Positions 34,790 through 49,200 of a stretch of DNA of 64,000 nucleotides are shown here, piece by piece. The stretch is taken from assembly GCA_030062745.1 (NCBI GenBank), contig CP099849.1, positions 11,754,144-11,818,143 on the forward strand, in the 5' to 3' direction. The notes below the pieces were generated by a model. It had not been told where the DNA came from. It worked only from the letters and a program-made list of their open reading frames with translations, and searched no databases. A program made the position numbers and the translations under genes. How positions within the stretch are numbered: position 1 is the stretch's first letter; the number at the start of each line of letters is the position of its first letter. This stretch comes from Capitulum mitella. Lineage: Eukaryota > Arthropoda > Thecostraca > Pollicipedomorpha > Pollicipedidae.

Positions 34790-35202
34790 CCCCGCTTCTC
34801 TCGGTCCGACTACCGGTGCGGCTCGCCGTTCCGGAGGTCGTTCTCGCCGGACTTGCCACCGTTCCCGGGAGACTACGCCGACTACGGCCGCTTCCGATAC
34901 GCGTCCCCCGGCTGCGACGACGACTTCCGGCGCTACGGCGACGACTTCCGGCGTGGCGACGACTTCCGGTTCTCGACTCGCGACTGCTCGCCGCGGCGGC
35001 TGGGCGACTACGGCTGGCGGCAGCGCGACTACTCGCACCGCTACCGCGACTTCTCGCCGCGCCGCGCCTGCGACTACGAGGACTTCTTCAGCCGCGACGA
35101 CGAGGAGTACGGCCGGTTCTCGGAGCGCCGCTCGCGCGCGCTGAGCCGCGACCGCGACCGCTACAACCGCGCCATCGCCGTCGACACCCTGTCGCCGCGC
35201 AG
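34790..35202 (+). CDS. Tg: Tg exon: Arg/Asp/Tyr-rich extension, part 1
   Basis: Acceptor GTTGCAG. The 137 residues are low-complexity, for example [32 protein letters not shown] and [14 protein letters not shown]. The donor is GTCAGC, phase 2. The frame stays open upstream to 34646 but holds no ATG, so the true N-terminus lies in an exon not identified. Confidence 0.75.
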
Positions 35203-38200
35203 GTCAGCTGTTTGTGCAGGTCGTCACCTTTTCCGGTGGCGTGCCCGCCGGTATGAGGCCTCCTGACCACTACCACTGTTACGAGCTGCACATATCCGGC
35301 ACAAAAGAGGCGAAGGAAGATGACCAGATGCGGTTCACGGGCTCACTCGAGATTTGAAACGAACTGTGTCACACACTTAAAAAGAGAAGCGACCAGGATG
35401 ATACGGAAATTCAAGCTTTCAAACGCCATGTCACAGTTACAGTGATGTCGACATCAGCATGCGATCGACAGGAGCGAGAAAATTTAACCCTCGCGTGTAT
35501 CGAATGGGTGCAGAATTCGCCTCGGCATGCAGTGTGGTAAGTCCTTCCCTCGTGCCTCACGGCCCCGCACAATGCGCCGCAGGTACGCTGACTTTTCGCC
35601 CAGCCGGTACACAGAGGAGTACCGACGCCAGTACCGGGAGCGCCGCCGCTCCCTCTCGCCGGCGCCCTACTACGGCTACTCGGCCGTGGACCGGTCGCCT
35701 GAGGAGCTCCAGGTCACCGTCAGGTGAGGCCGAGGGCACTGGCTGGGGCCACATGGGGAGACGGTCTCTGGTCCAGCATAGCCTGCATCCAACAGTGGAA
35801 GAAAGCTCAGTACAGCCAAATTTCGCGCAGCGTAGGTGATGCAAATCCACCTTTTGGGAATTCATTGCTAATAGATTTTTTTTTCGACTAAATGAGGCAG
35901 CATAGTTATTAACAGACTAAGCAGCAATTGCATATCACACTGTCCAACTTCAGTGTGTTATCCTGCTAGTAACCTCGCGTGACGTGGGCGTGGCGTGGCG
36001 CGGTGCGCGACGAACAGGCCTTGTTTTAAAATGTGTATTCCAGACCGCCTTGACCGCTGGTTTTACGACCGCAGCCGAGGCTGTCGAGGAGGCCGCAGCG
36101 GCGGAAAATCACGTGCCCGGCCTGTCGTTCACAAGGCTCCCCTATGGACAGGCTCAAAGGAGTTTCATTTTTTTACACTGAATGCAGTGTATTTTTATAA
36201 TTCATTACTATTACGTATGCGTTTTTTTCCTGAGCGTCACCTACTTCGCCGAATCGCTTGACCCCTTCTTCTCCACAGTTTGACATAGAACCGATTAACC
36301 CTTTGTATTTCTTCTGCTATCATCTGGTATTCATTGTCGTCCTCCATCCATAGTTCTTTACCCATCTTCTTCATCTTCACGTCTTCACCCTTCGATCTCA
36401 AGAGCGTATCCAGGCAGTCCCTGGCCCTCCCTGCACGCTCAGCACCGGTTAGAAACCGCCGAATCATAACGCCGCACCAACTGCGGCCGTATTTCGCTGC
36501 GCTCGGCCGTTGGGTCTGGCTGATCAGCGCTGCCTCCCCGCCGTGCGTCGCTGAGCGCGCCCCTGGCCGTGCCGCTGCCGTCTGCCTGATGCGCCGCCCT
36601 CGGCAGGGCGCGCTCGCTGTCGCCGGCCGGCCGGCGCTCCATGATGTCACGCTCCAGGATGGGCGCCAACTACGCGGGCTACGTGGCCGACATGACGTCC
36701 CGCTATCGCCGCGACAACGAGCGGCGCAGGGAGGTCTCCGTCCACTCGGACAGTGAGTGGTCGCCGGAGCTGGGGGTTGGCGGGCCTCGGTTTTGGCTGT
36801 GTTTGCGGCGGGTTTGAGCGATGTCACTTAACGGTCTTCGTCGTCTTGCATTGACGGAGCTACTCAGTCGTCAGATAGGATGTAAAGGAGAGTTTGAAGG
36901 ACGGCTATGGGTCCCCCTCACGCGATTTGATTAACGTTATATTCGGAAGACTTGAATGTTTGAAACGGGAGACGGGTCGTCGATGGCCATTCCGCTGGGG
37001 ATATCTGCTTGTTTCCGGACTGTCGGATCTGGGGAAATGTGTCTGGGCGTTGATTGACTTTAAACTTCTACTTCTTTTAAACTTTAAGCTTTCTTAGTCA
37101 GCTGTCAGGTCTGTCATCATCAGACCCTACCACAGCGGCGCATTGCCTATCCTCGCCGACAAGTTTTCCCACGTCTTTTAGGGCAACCAGTAGGGCCAGC
37201 CGCCGGATAACTGAGATCTGACACCATGCATCACAAGGCATTCGATAGCAATGCTAACCCTGCCAGCTGTCTTAAACGAAGGACTTCCCCAGAGACATCG
37301 ATATTTTGCATGTTAAACAGAGTTCTGTTGTTATAGATACTGAATGACTGTATCACAAACAGCCATTTGTGACGTGTTCATGAGCCATGAACCACGCTGT
37401 TCACACTCAGTAGTGCAAAGATGTGATGCAAAGTTCCTCATGCGATGAAAGATAGGCGGGCATTTGTACCACCTGTCGCGAAAAGGAGCAATGTTTGTAC
37501 CGAAATAGTAACTGCTTTTGGGCACCATTAATGCCAATGTTGCCAAAATTTTGATAGCTGTTTTTGATAATACTTTTCTGCTCCGGCGAATGTTTTGGAA
37601 GCATTCTTTTCCCTAAAATAATTCCGCTGGCTTGCACAAGATGAGTCCAAACGTCACGCATTCCAAGCAGCCGGTACGTGAAGCGCATGCTGCTTACCGT
37701 GACTGAAGAGGCAGTCCTAATATTTACCGCCAACCGTCTGCTTTGACAGAGTTTAGGAGCACTCAGCGTCCGGTATCTATGAACTGCGACGGCGTCAACT
37801 TTCGAGGTAAACGTTTGGTTGCGCACATTAGCAATGAAAGCCTTCATTCGCCCAAGCACATTTGCACCGACCGCACGGACGACCTCCGCACGCGTCACCA
37901 TAAGGCAGTCACGTTACAGCCAGGCTAGCACTTAGCTCTAGGCACACAGATCACAAGTGAAGGCCGGAATGTAAATTGGGAAGTGCGGTTTTAGCGGAGG
38001 AAGCGCTTCTGCGCATCGAAAGGACATTTCTAAAAAACTGCAGGCGTTCAAGGGTCGCGTGAAAACCTTCCCGACATGAGCACCTGTAAAACTTATATTG
38101 TTCCTGTGATCTTCCATGAAGATTTATCACCTTGAGACGTCGCTAAATATTATGTATACCAGAACGTCGCATGCCGTGTGGAAGCTCAGACCCGGGCCTG

Positions 38201-41200
38201 CGGCGTGCCGTGACAGCAGTTGGATTTCCCCTTGCAGAGGACGTCCACTCCAAGAGACGCGAGACCAGCCTGACTCGCCAGACGGAGACGGGGACCGATG
38301 ACCACCCGGTGACCTCTGACATGACCCCGAGACGTATGTCCCGCTTCCTGCGCTGGTGTTAGCTGGGCCTGGCCCGCCGCGCAGGGCGCACAGGACCTCT
38401 CGCCGTCCGGTCTCCCTCCAGCACAGGCTGAGGCGAGCGAGTCCAGGCATGCCGTCTTTGGCGATCGCGCGGAAGTGAGATGGTTCGAAGTTGAGCGCCG
38501 TAAGAGTTCAAACGACACCAAAGATTTCGCGCATGCTGAGGTTGAGAAAAATGAACCGACACAGAGTTGTTAAACGTAGGAACTCGTGTTAGAGGGTGGT
38601 GGTTTATTTTTAAGAACAAGTGCAACTAGGTCACTGAAGTAGCCGAAGAAATATGTTCACGTCACCTTTGAAACCAGAGATGATACCAAACTCTTTGGTC
38701 TACTAGCGGTTTGCGGGATTCAATGAGTTATCCACGAAGTCCTCTTTATAACAAGAAATACTGCTTTTGCTGTGCGCTTGGCCAGTCTTGACTGTCGAAA
38801 AAGTTTGAGAGCTCTCGCGTTTTTGTGTGTGTGTGTGTGGAAACAATACAGACACACCTGCTTCATTCCTGTCTTTTACTGCACATGGGAATCCTCGACA
38901 AAAAATAGCATGATAATCTTGAGCGCCATCCTGCACGATTGCTGAAATGCGCCGGGGACTAGGACGACAAATAATTAAATAAATACGGACGATGGACGGA
39001 CGCATCATCTGACAAGCCCGACATCGAGAACTGCTCACTGACAATCCCGACATCCGAGCTGCTCAGAACTGCTCAGTGATACTTCGGCATCGATCAGTTC
39101 AAAATGCCACGTGACGGCCGACACGGACCGGACGACGAGCCTGCTTGAAATTATTGCACGTCACCAGGGTCTGCGCAGTAAGGTGTTAACCCTGCTCCGT
39201 ACGGAAGGAGGGTTTAATGCCCCCGTTCTTGGAGTTTTTCGCCTGCCGTTTTTAGACGGTTTGAGGCAGAACCATGAAACTTGTTGATTTTTCCTAGCAT
39301 TCTTTTTCGCATGCACTATAAAAAGTTGACCTTGCAGCTTTATCAGAGGCGGGTTCAGGACGGGTTTTTGGGTGGCATGTTCCGCCGTTTTTGTCGCTTT
39401 TCCAGGCAGAACACTCGACGTGCTCTCTTCGATGACAGGAGAATGAGGTGATCAGTTTTTGTTAATAGCCTATTTATTTCATGCCTTACAAGATATCTGT
39501 TACATTTGATTTGCTCAGTGACGGATTCAGAAGATTAAGAAAAAATCAGAGCAGTGAAAAGGTGTACTCATTATATTACTTTTGGCCACTGAGCCGATCT
39601 ACATTGCCAGATCAGGGACAGATATAATAGCAGTTGTTGCGCTTGATTCATAATTTTTGTTTACTCTGAGATGTAAAGACAGCAGGCGTGGATTCAGGGG
39701 AACCAAAAATGGGAACGGAGAATATCATGTCACCAGCCTGACGTCCCGTATAATGCGGTTCCAAGAACGTGTTTGGACTGGTTTGCGACTTAACGTGAAG
39801 AATATGTATTTAGCGTATAATCTGGTAATAAAGCGCATGTTGCCAGGGGCGGATCCAGGGAATCCTATTTGGGGCCCGTATATCGCGCCCAACACCAAAC
39901 CAGCCAACAAAAAAAAACAACAAAAACAACAACCAAACAAAAACCAAACACCAAAAACCGAACAAACACCATTCTTAACATTGTAAGCAAGAGTGATGAT
40001 TGCGCAACTAAATACAAAACAAAAGGAAACATTTTGTCCCTTCCAGGTTTCAGGCACAGCCATGGATAGGTATTATATCTATAAAACTGCATGTCGAGTC
40101 ACAATAACTGTTATCAGCACGTTTTAGGCCTCATCCATATGCAAAAACACCCGGACAAGATATTAAGAAACCAGGTCGTAGGAACCGGGGGGGAGGCAGG
40201 GAGCAGCTCCTTTAATCCCAACTTTGGACAACCTTAACTACCTTAACATCGCTGTGGCGGTGGATGGAAAGAAACGAGATAAAAAATCACTTTTGCTACC
40301 CCCAGCTACACAAAGGTTCCTCCACTACTGTAGGAAACATTGACCCCCATGCGGCGTTCCTGGTGCATGGTGCGTATCGTGCGTTTGATGTACGTTATAA
40401 TGTATACCACCACGTCAACATAATATCAGACTTTGACTTGGGACGTATGCAAATGCAGTATACGCACCGATATAAATACTACCGCATGCATTACAAATCA
40501 AGGCTAAAGCCACCGCATGCTTCGTTCCGGGCTGCCCTTTTCAAAGCCAGTTTATATGTTCGCGCTCCAAAGTACAGGAAAAGGTTACAGTGGCTCATTA
40601 CGCGTCCTTTCAGACGGTGCAGAGTCGTACAGGCGCAAAAAAGGATACATCGTACATTATCTCTTGTATAGTTACTGGATGCGTCATCGATAAGTGTGTG
40701 AAGATATTTTGACCTTAAAAACATGTTCGATCCTTGGGTCTCATTTCCATTGGCTCTGGAGAGTCTTCTGCCAACAATGTCTGATCTAACGGCGACCAGT
40801 GAACATGATACAAAACTCTCTGTTTCGGCCCCTTACATCGCCATTGAAGACTTTTGGTATTTTGCATCACGCAAAATTGTAGATTAGATCACAACGATTT
40901 GTCTGAGCCGTCTTCCAGCAACATTGAACGGTTAGTTCTCAAGATGCAAAGGGGGCCGAATGAGCTCTTCCCCCACCAGTGAGATTTAGCCCAAAAATCT
41001 AGGTCCCGGAGTAGGGTTAAAGTACCCGTGTATGCTTTATTAAATCGACAGTGTGCATTCGTAATGGGGATTTGACAATGTATCGGGTGCGAAAAAAACG
41101 CAGTAGTTGGTAACCATTTTTGCAGTCGTAACAGCTGTTGAGCTCGTTGGCTAGTTTTTCGGACGCTAAACGGCAAAAAGCGAATAACCCCGCAACTGGA

Positions 41201-44200
41201 CCATGGACGCAGCGAAGGGGAGGTCAAGGGGCGGAAGGGTGCAAATGTAACGGTTCTTTACACACTAAAAATGACAAGAAAAATTTCTGGAAGTCAAAAC
41301 TAAAGTTGCAAGGATCCAAGAGGCTTTTAGTTTGGAGGGGGAAGGCGTTTGTCTGGGCCCCCTCTTCGGCGAAACCCTGGCTATACGCATGAGTAGGAGG
41401 CAGTTGGGTAGCAGTGCTGCGGTCCGCGCAACATGTTCGGCTTAGCATCAGCTCTGATCCTTTCGTTATCCTCTCCAAGACGCTGTGGCAGCGGGATGCT
41501 TTAATTTTAATTTTTATTTTTTTGTAAAAATGATTTATGTGGGAAGAGCTCATTTTCGTTTTCGAAACAAAGAAACGCGACTCCACGGCATTTCTGCCAT
41601 TGAACATTTTCCCTCCGGCCTTTAGAAAATAGGTCAAATGAAGTCGCATTTAGGACGCATCCTGCTATTATCTAATCACATGTCACCGTGCTGCGGAAGA
41701 TAAAGTCATCGTGTTCATGACCGTCTCGAATGTTATTCCGAGCTTCTCTGATCAGAACGTCATAGGAATAGCTTGCGTCTTCGCTACACTAAGCATTTTC
41801 ACCGATCCTCTTTACGATAGGATCCCATCTCTAGCACTGTCGTGCATGTGAGCGGCTTTCAACTGTTCTCCGCCTGGTGCAGCGCACTCTCCTCACGTGG
41901 TGAGTTTGAGAACCCCGCGACGACGGCATGCAAATGACCATTGACGACGCCAGGCGACGCTCGCGAACAGGTGCGAGGCCGTGTCAGAACGTCACGTGCT
42001 CGCTTCCATACTGGGCCAACCGTCGCCTGTCACAACGCCGTTTAAAACAATGGAGCCTGGCCATATCTGGCGTCATTGGTATTCCTCGCCAAGTTTGAGG
42101 TTGGAGCCGACCGGGGGTCGGGGGCCTGGAACCAGTTTACAGTGCAGGTTCCGCCGGAGGGCACCCATGCGGCCGGCCGACTCAATGCCAGCGCAGAAGG
42201 CCCGGTAAGGAGGCGGCCAGTGGTGGTCGGCGAGGCGAGGCCGGACTACGTGACCCTCCCCGCTGGCGTCAGACGCACCGCGCCGCCTGTGACCCATGGC
42301 GTGACGCGTGACTGTGCCAGACGTCAGCGGCGGCACCATGTACCGGTACAGGCGGTACCAGGCCGCCACGCCCACGGCCAGCGACAAGGACGGCCGTAAG
42401 TTGGCCTGCGGCCGCCCACGCGCCGGCGGGCCGCACGCAGGCGCCGCGTGCTGTTCAGCGGCCGAATCAGACTGACAGTCGGCCGGCGAACGGAAACCGT
42501 TACCAGTGGCCCCGGCAGATTCTTGGGTGCTGCTGATGAGGTGGGCTAAAGATGAGCTGCGATTGCATTGCCAGTAGTAGGCCTACTGTAGTGTTGCATG
42601 ACGGCCAACAAAGCCTGGAATATTTTAGGTTAGTTTCCAGTCATCGTACACCAGTACATATGTCTATTCTGTTTGATGTTGAAAACATGTCAGCATGGTT
42701 TTGCCCTCCATTTGCATCCTTTGGGGTGGAGTAGAACGGCGATCTGATTGGAAGCTGACGTGGTAACGATCGCAGGTATGCACCTGACCTCGACACACAC
42801 GAATTCAGGACACCTGCGCGTTTTCAGTAGCATATTCCCCGTTCCTCCGAGAAAACAGCGTCACAGACGTAACATGAGGCACCCGCCGTGGTAAGAAACA
42901 TGCCGTCACGGTCTCATGTTTGAAAGGCGCTCCACGGGCGCCTGGCGTTCTGCTATGTTCCGCCCGTCTGTCGGCGACAAAAAGGCGGGCGGCCTAGTGG
43001 CGGGCTGCGGCCGCGACTCTCGTGCGCACGCGACGCCGACCCGGTCACCGCCTACTGCTCACTCGGACGCAGAAACGCCACAGAGCGGCCCTCACAGGAG
43101 CCGTCCGGCCGTCACCTGGCCTGGTGACGGCCAAGTGACGGCCTATTCCACTCCGCACCTACCACGCCAATGTCACAGACGGCGTGAGCAACGAGTGGTG
43201 ATACTAAGCTTTGTGATATGTTATCGAAGTGATTTTATTGGTGCATCTAGTTGTTTTTACTTTAGCCGTAAAAGCAGCTAGATGGTTGTTTTTACTGTTT
43301 GGCTGTCGTTCGCAGTTGCACCTTTACCTAGACAAAAAAGTGTTGTGTAGAGGCAACCGGTTTGAAGCTTTGCGATGCATGAACAAAGCAAGTTGACATC
43401 AGAACAGACTTACTTATCTTTTTCCTGTGCATTTACTGTTTTACCTGAGCTATCGTGAGGCGGCCCAATCCTGTCGGTCCTAAGCAGAAAATAAATGGCG
43501 GTCTGTTTGTAACTAAATGTCAATGCCGGTCCATCATCATCGACACCGGACAGTCGGTAGGATGTCGCCGACAGATTCCAACGCAGCGCTCTGTCCCCAG
43601 CCGGCTCCCAGTTGCCCCACGTGGACTGCGTCGAGTTCTACGTGCCTCAGAACGCGCGTCAGCACCACACGCTGCAGTATGAACAGGTGCAGCCGAAGAA
43701 CCGGTACAGGGCAGACCCCGTGCTGCGCCGCGGCCAGCCCTTCTACATGGCCGTGCGCCTGCGGGGGCGTCCGCTCGACTTGTCCAGGGAGCGCATGTAC
43801 ATCGTGTTCAAGTACGGTGAGTGTCGGCACATGGTGTTCAAGGTAAGCGAGCGTCAGGACATCGTGCTGGAGTGTGGCGAGAGTCATAGTATCATGTTTA
43901 GTTTGACAAGTGCCAGAATATTGTGTTCAGGCGAGGTGAGTGCTAGGATGTCCCGTTCAAGCACAAGGCGGGCATGGAGCACAAGTGCTCTGTCGTCCCT
44001 TCGGGTTGCGTTGTCGGTAACGAAAATATTAAGACTGCATTGCGGTTTGTGGCTCTACCTCAGCAGGGTGGACGGCAGTTCATTGAGCTGCAGAACTGTC
44101 GATAACTGAAGCCGCAGCCACGTGAACGACAGTCCTACCGTTCATGAGGAGATTCTTCGAAAGCATCCAGTGTACAGGCTGCCTTATCAAACTTCCTTGG

Positions 44201-45687
44201 CTAACACGAGTCAAGAAGTATTGATCTCAAATCGCTGAGCTGGGAGAATAGTTCTTGATACTGTTTTTTCTGCGAACGAACTGACACTGATTCCAGCCGA
44301 TGCGCCCGAGGCAGGTGATCGAGTGATTGGGCGGACGGCGACCCTGTGCTCCGACCCACCCTCAAGGTTACCGTAATGACTCCAGATGTCTGGCGATAGA
44401 CGGCCAGGGACGGGCCAGAGTGTGGCTGAGACTAGCTGTGGACTGGCCCCAGCCACACGCCGGCTGGGACCAGTCCAGATGACATCAGTGACCGCTGCCG
44501 GTCACTGATGCTGTCATCCCGTCCTCGGCCTTCACTGACCTGATGCCAGTACCGTCTTCAGAAACGACGTGGTCGTCACAGTCTTTTTCCCCACGATTAC
44601 CATCATCATTGCAGTCGAAGTAATCACTGAAGCTCGTACCAGCACCGCCAATTTCAGCATCACCACGAACGGCATCGCCATCACATTCAGCGACCCTGGG
44701 CCGCCGGCGGGCCAGCGGCCCGGGCCCGGGACCGTCCTGCTTCGGACCTGTTTTTGTACCGCTTTCATCGGGGTTTCGTTACGTTTCCAGGGCCTCGCCC
44801 GATCGTCACGCTCGGCACCAAGGTGTATCTGGTAGTCGGCAAGAAGGAGTTCACCAAGGAGAAGCAGCACTGGGACTGCCGCGTCCACAGCGAGGACGGC
44901 GCCACCCTGGTCCTCCAGGTGGGTAGAGTCCGCGCTGAATCCGTCCCAGCACTGGGAATCGACGCTGGTATCCTCTGTATTTCCTCACGACCTTTGGAGG
45001 TCTATTGCTACAAAGAAAAAAGGGGCATCAGTGACATTCAAAGGGCAATACGGTAACGTTCGAACAGCTCACGAACATGGTGTTAGTCTCCGATGCACGG
45101 TTCTCCAAACATCTGCTACCATTTTGTTGTGATCACTCTTGCATGGCGCCTCAGCCATATTGGCTGAATGTGAGATAAGGAACTCAGTCACATATGGGCG
45201 ATATTTATTGCATTTCTCTGACGTTGAATGAAGTAGCAGATAATAATGTTTGACGCAGAGGTGTCGATTTGTATTCTTTTTTGGTGGTTCTGCCCCCTTG
45301 TTGATGTGGGCCCCCAACGTTGGTTTGAGCCCCACGATATTTTTCGACTGTTTTAACTGGGGGAATGCGGAAATATCGAAAAAACGGCCGCAGTGAATAA
45401 TAGGTAGAAAGTATAGAAACAGCATGTGACTCAAACCGTTAAGAAAGGAAGCTGTGTCAGAGTTCGTGGTGAAACGGGCACACTGTTAAGGGGCCTACCA
45501 ATTTCTATAGGCCTGGTACTGCTAAGGGCCTACCAATATTGGTTTAACCCTACCCATGTTCCTCTGAGCCTTAACGACGTTTTTGTCAGAAAATAAACCT
45601 TTAATCACAGTTATATGTAAAAGAGGCCATTGGAATAAAAGATAAAAGGAAAAAGATGAATTTCATACAACACGATGAAGCACAGAT

Positions 45688-45728
<41 letters not shown>

Positions 45729-45790
45729 ATGTATATTTATATCCATATCTATTTGTTTATCTGTCTTTCATCTGTGTATGTACTTATGTA

Positions 45791-45856
<66 letters not shown>

Positions 45857-46203
45857 GTGTACTATGGCAATACCGTTACGTTAACGCATGTATTGTTAAA
45901 AGACCAAGGAGTGTTTCGTTTTTACCAGTTTCATAGAACATTGTTCGAGTTTCTGGATGATCTTTTTTACATGATCAGATAAAAAAAAGTAAATCAGTTG
46001 GCCTATGGACATATATCAGTATTTAACGTTTCAGACATACGATGGATTTTGATATCTAAAACGTTAAACACTAATATATGTCTCAGGGCCGATTGATTTA
46101 CTCTTTTCCTGTTCTTGTAAAAAAGGTCATCCGGAAATTCAGTGTTCCAAAAAACTGGTGAAGACGAAATGCTCCCTGGCCATTAACAAAACACACACAC
46201 ACA

Positions 46204-46246
<43 letters not shown>

Positions 46247-49200
46247 AATACGTATGCCTTTAAACATGGGATGTTCATTTTTCATTTCATTGACAGCACC
46301 AAAAAAACCTATAAATTTCTGTTGGTTTAAATAAAGCGGGCGTAATCGTTTATTAAATCTAAATCCTGCCTCATTCCAAATCTCAATTTAATGTATTTAT
46401 GTAATACAACATGAAAAATCTAGCATATATGATATATAAAACAGAGAATATAAATCCCAAATCATTTACACAAAACGACACCCATAGTATGATGACTGAC
46501 AGCCAGCCCACGCCAAATAGTTTTAGACTCATGGTCTTGCGTACGCTCGACCCATTAGTCACCCAAAACGCTGGGTCAAAACATTGAGTCTAGAGATGGG
46601 TCAAAGCCTTGGTCAGAGCCCGCTCCAGGCGTGTCGATTTGTATTCTTTTGCAGCAGCCATGCCCCCTCTCCCAGTGTGGGCCTTGGCGCCTCCAAAGGT
46701 TATATTAGCCCTTAGATATGTTTTGGCAGTTTTAGCGAGGGAGATACGGTTTGTTTTTTAATGAATGATAGCCCCCTCCAAATAAAAGCAAAATGCCGTC
46801 GGTCATAATAGAGAGAGCTGTATCCGTTAAGAATCTCATATTTAGGGTTAGGTTAGGTTGTCTGACCCTCGGCTTGCTCCCTCCCCAATCACCTGCACAA
46901 AACGATACCCCTGGCCCACAGTATTGGTAGAAATCCCCGGGACGATTTTTCGTCCGACGTTCCGTGTCGTCTGACCTGTACCGTGTGGTCGCTCCAGGTC
47001 CAGATCCCGCACGACTGTCTGGTGGGCGACTGGTCCTGCAGTATCCAGACGGTGGCCGCCGACGGCGTCGGCCGACGCCGAGCCGAGTACAAGTGCCGCG
47101 AGAGCGTGTTCATAATCTTCAACCCATGGTGTCCCGGTGAGTACAGCCTTTACGCCGGTATTCACAGGGTGACAGCGCGCATTTATGTCGGCTTTTCGTT
47201 GTCTCGGCTTTGCCTTCCGTCTAGACTATAGCTAGTTCGACTTCCAGCCTTAGATTTTCGGCAGTATCGTGGTATGGAGTGGTGTTTTCCGCACTTCCGA
47301 TATCAAAATAGCCAAAAGCGGCTTAGGCTCAAGGAATACTGTTTTCTTTCAACATGGACGTTTTTGGTGGGTATAAATGGTTTGCATTCCATCTAGCAGC
47401 AACCACTTCAGTTTCTTGACTCTGCCAGCGGACACAATACGCATATTGCGGACTATCATTAGTCAGTCTGACCAGGCATTCCACTCATAGGACGCCGTCA
47501 CGGAATATTGCACTTCCCCTTGAAGTCATCGTGTGACAGTTATCTGCGTCGGCGCCGGTCGGCGTCGTCCGCCGTCCATCTGGCGGCACCTTTGGACCGC
47601 TGTCGGCGCAGGAAATGCCGCCCACGTCATGTCCTGACCCCCGCCTGACCTGGTTTGCGGCGTACCGAGAACGCCGTCACATCGCCGGCGGCAGACGGCG
47701 TCTGACGTGGCGCATGTCTGGTCGCGCGGTGGGGGTTCTTGTGTAACGCAGCTTGGCTGTACGGGCTCTGGAGATGCATTGCCCCTGCTGGTACCAGCTG
47801 CTGCTGCTGGTCGGGAAAGGACTTGGAAAGGTCGCTTGAAAAGCCTCACAATTGAGTAACGCAAGAAAGAGTTCAAGACTATCTGAAAATGTCGTTTCAA
47901 GTAACATGCCTAGATCATTTTCGATCAATTTGCCTACACATTTCTGAGCTGAATCTGATCCTTTTTGTCCGACTACTGGGACAAGTAACTGCCGGTGGTA
48001 GTTGGGGGCAGGATGTTCTCAAGAAAACTACACCAGGCCAGGCCTGCCTCCATGCGTGTGTTGAACTTTGGACGGTTTCTCTCTCGAGCCTTGGATGGGT
48101 TCAAAGAACTCCCGAAAGCGAACGGCAGACGTTCATGGGAAACATTAGTCCTAATGACTCGCTCGTGCAAGATATTCGGCGGACATTTGCCCCAGTCGGA
48201 GGTCGGCTTTGTGTGGGATCTGCAGTCGCTGCCGGCACACTTCAGACCATGGTTCTTAGAGGCCGCTTTGTTACGTTTTGTTTGATAGATTGTTAAGCGG
48301 CCAAAAGGAAAACGTCATGAGCTAATGGAATTTCCCCCAAGCAATGTCTGTAGGGAACAGTAATCTGACACAACATGTGCAGGTGTTTGCTGTGTTTTAA
48401 CCAAGGCGTATTCAGGATCAACAGTTCCACCTAGCGTCCTGTTAACTGCATAGGAACTTTGCAATGCTCAGGAAAATAGAGTTTTTTCTGGGTTATTCAC
48501 GACTACACGTAATTTACCTTTTCTTTTGGACCTCTTAAATTACTCTTACCTTGATTTCACAGATGACTTTGTTTTATGTACATTTTGATGCATTTGAACA
48601 GAGACTTACATTGTGCTTCGACTTCAGTTATACATTTTGAGCATCAAAATCTACATGCATCAGTTATGATTAGCCAGAACCCCTCAGCTCTCTAGGAATG
48701 TTTTTCTCACAGCAATCTACCAATCCAAACAGCAGCTGTATGTGACGATAGAGTTCGAAGACAACTAGGAAATGGTTTACTCTGCCAAGTTTTCTTTTTC
48801 TTCGCTGCTGACGGCATGAGCCGGGCTGCAAATCTGTTTACCTCCATGTTGGAGAAAACATTTGGGCAACTGGTGCAGGTTTCAGTGGCTCTCTAGAGGT
48901 TGTATCTGCAGCTTAACTATGTCGGCCATATTGAGAGCGAATAGAGTACGCGGTTTCCGTCTGCTGGTCATTTTCACGATGCCAGGTGGGTAGATTAGGG
49001 AATTCGATTGAATGTTTGCCCCATTTTTACCTTATTTGTATTTTTGACCCATTGTAATTGTAATCAGTCTTGCTTAAAGTAATCGTCATTTCGTTGTAAA
49101 ACATTCTTTCCAGATTTTGTTTACTGAAGAATACTCAATGATGCCAACATACGCGTTATTTTTGCGCATGGTTTCGGCCTTTAGTATGTTGCCAGAAGTC

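Larger units (their letters stand above)
44919..46997 (+). other. Tg intron with three repeat elements
   Basis: Carries two copies of the GTGTCGATTTGTATTC family, the (TA)n element and other microsatellites. The flanking unique sequence is short. Confidence 0.6.
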
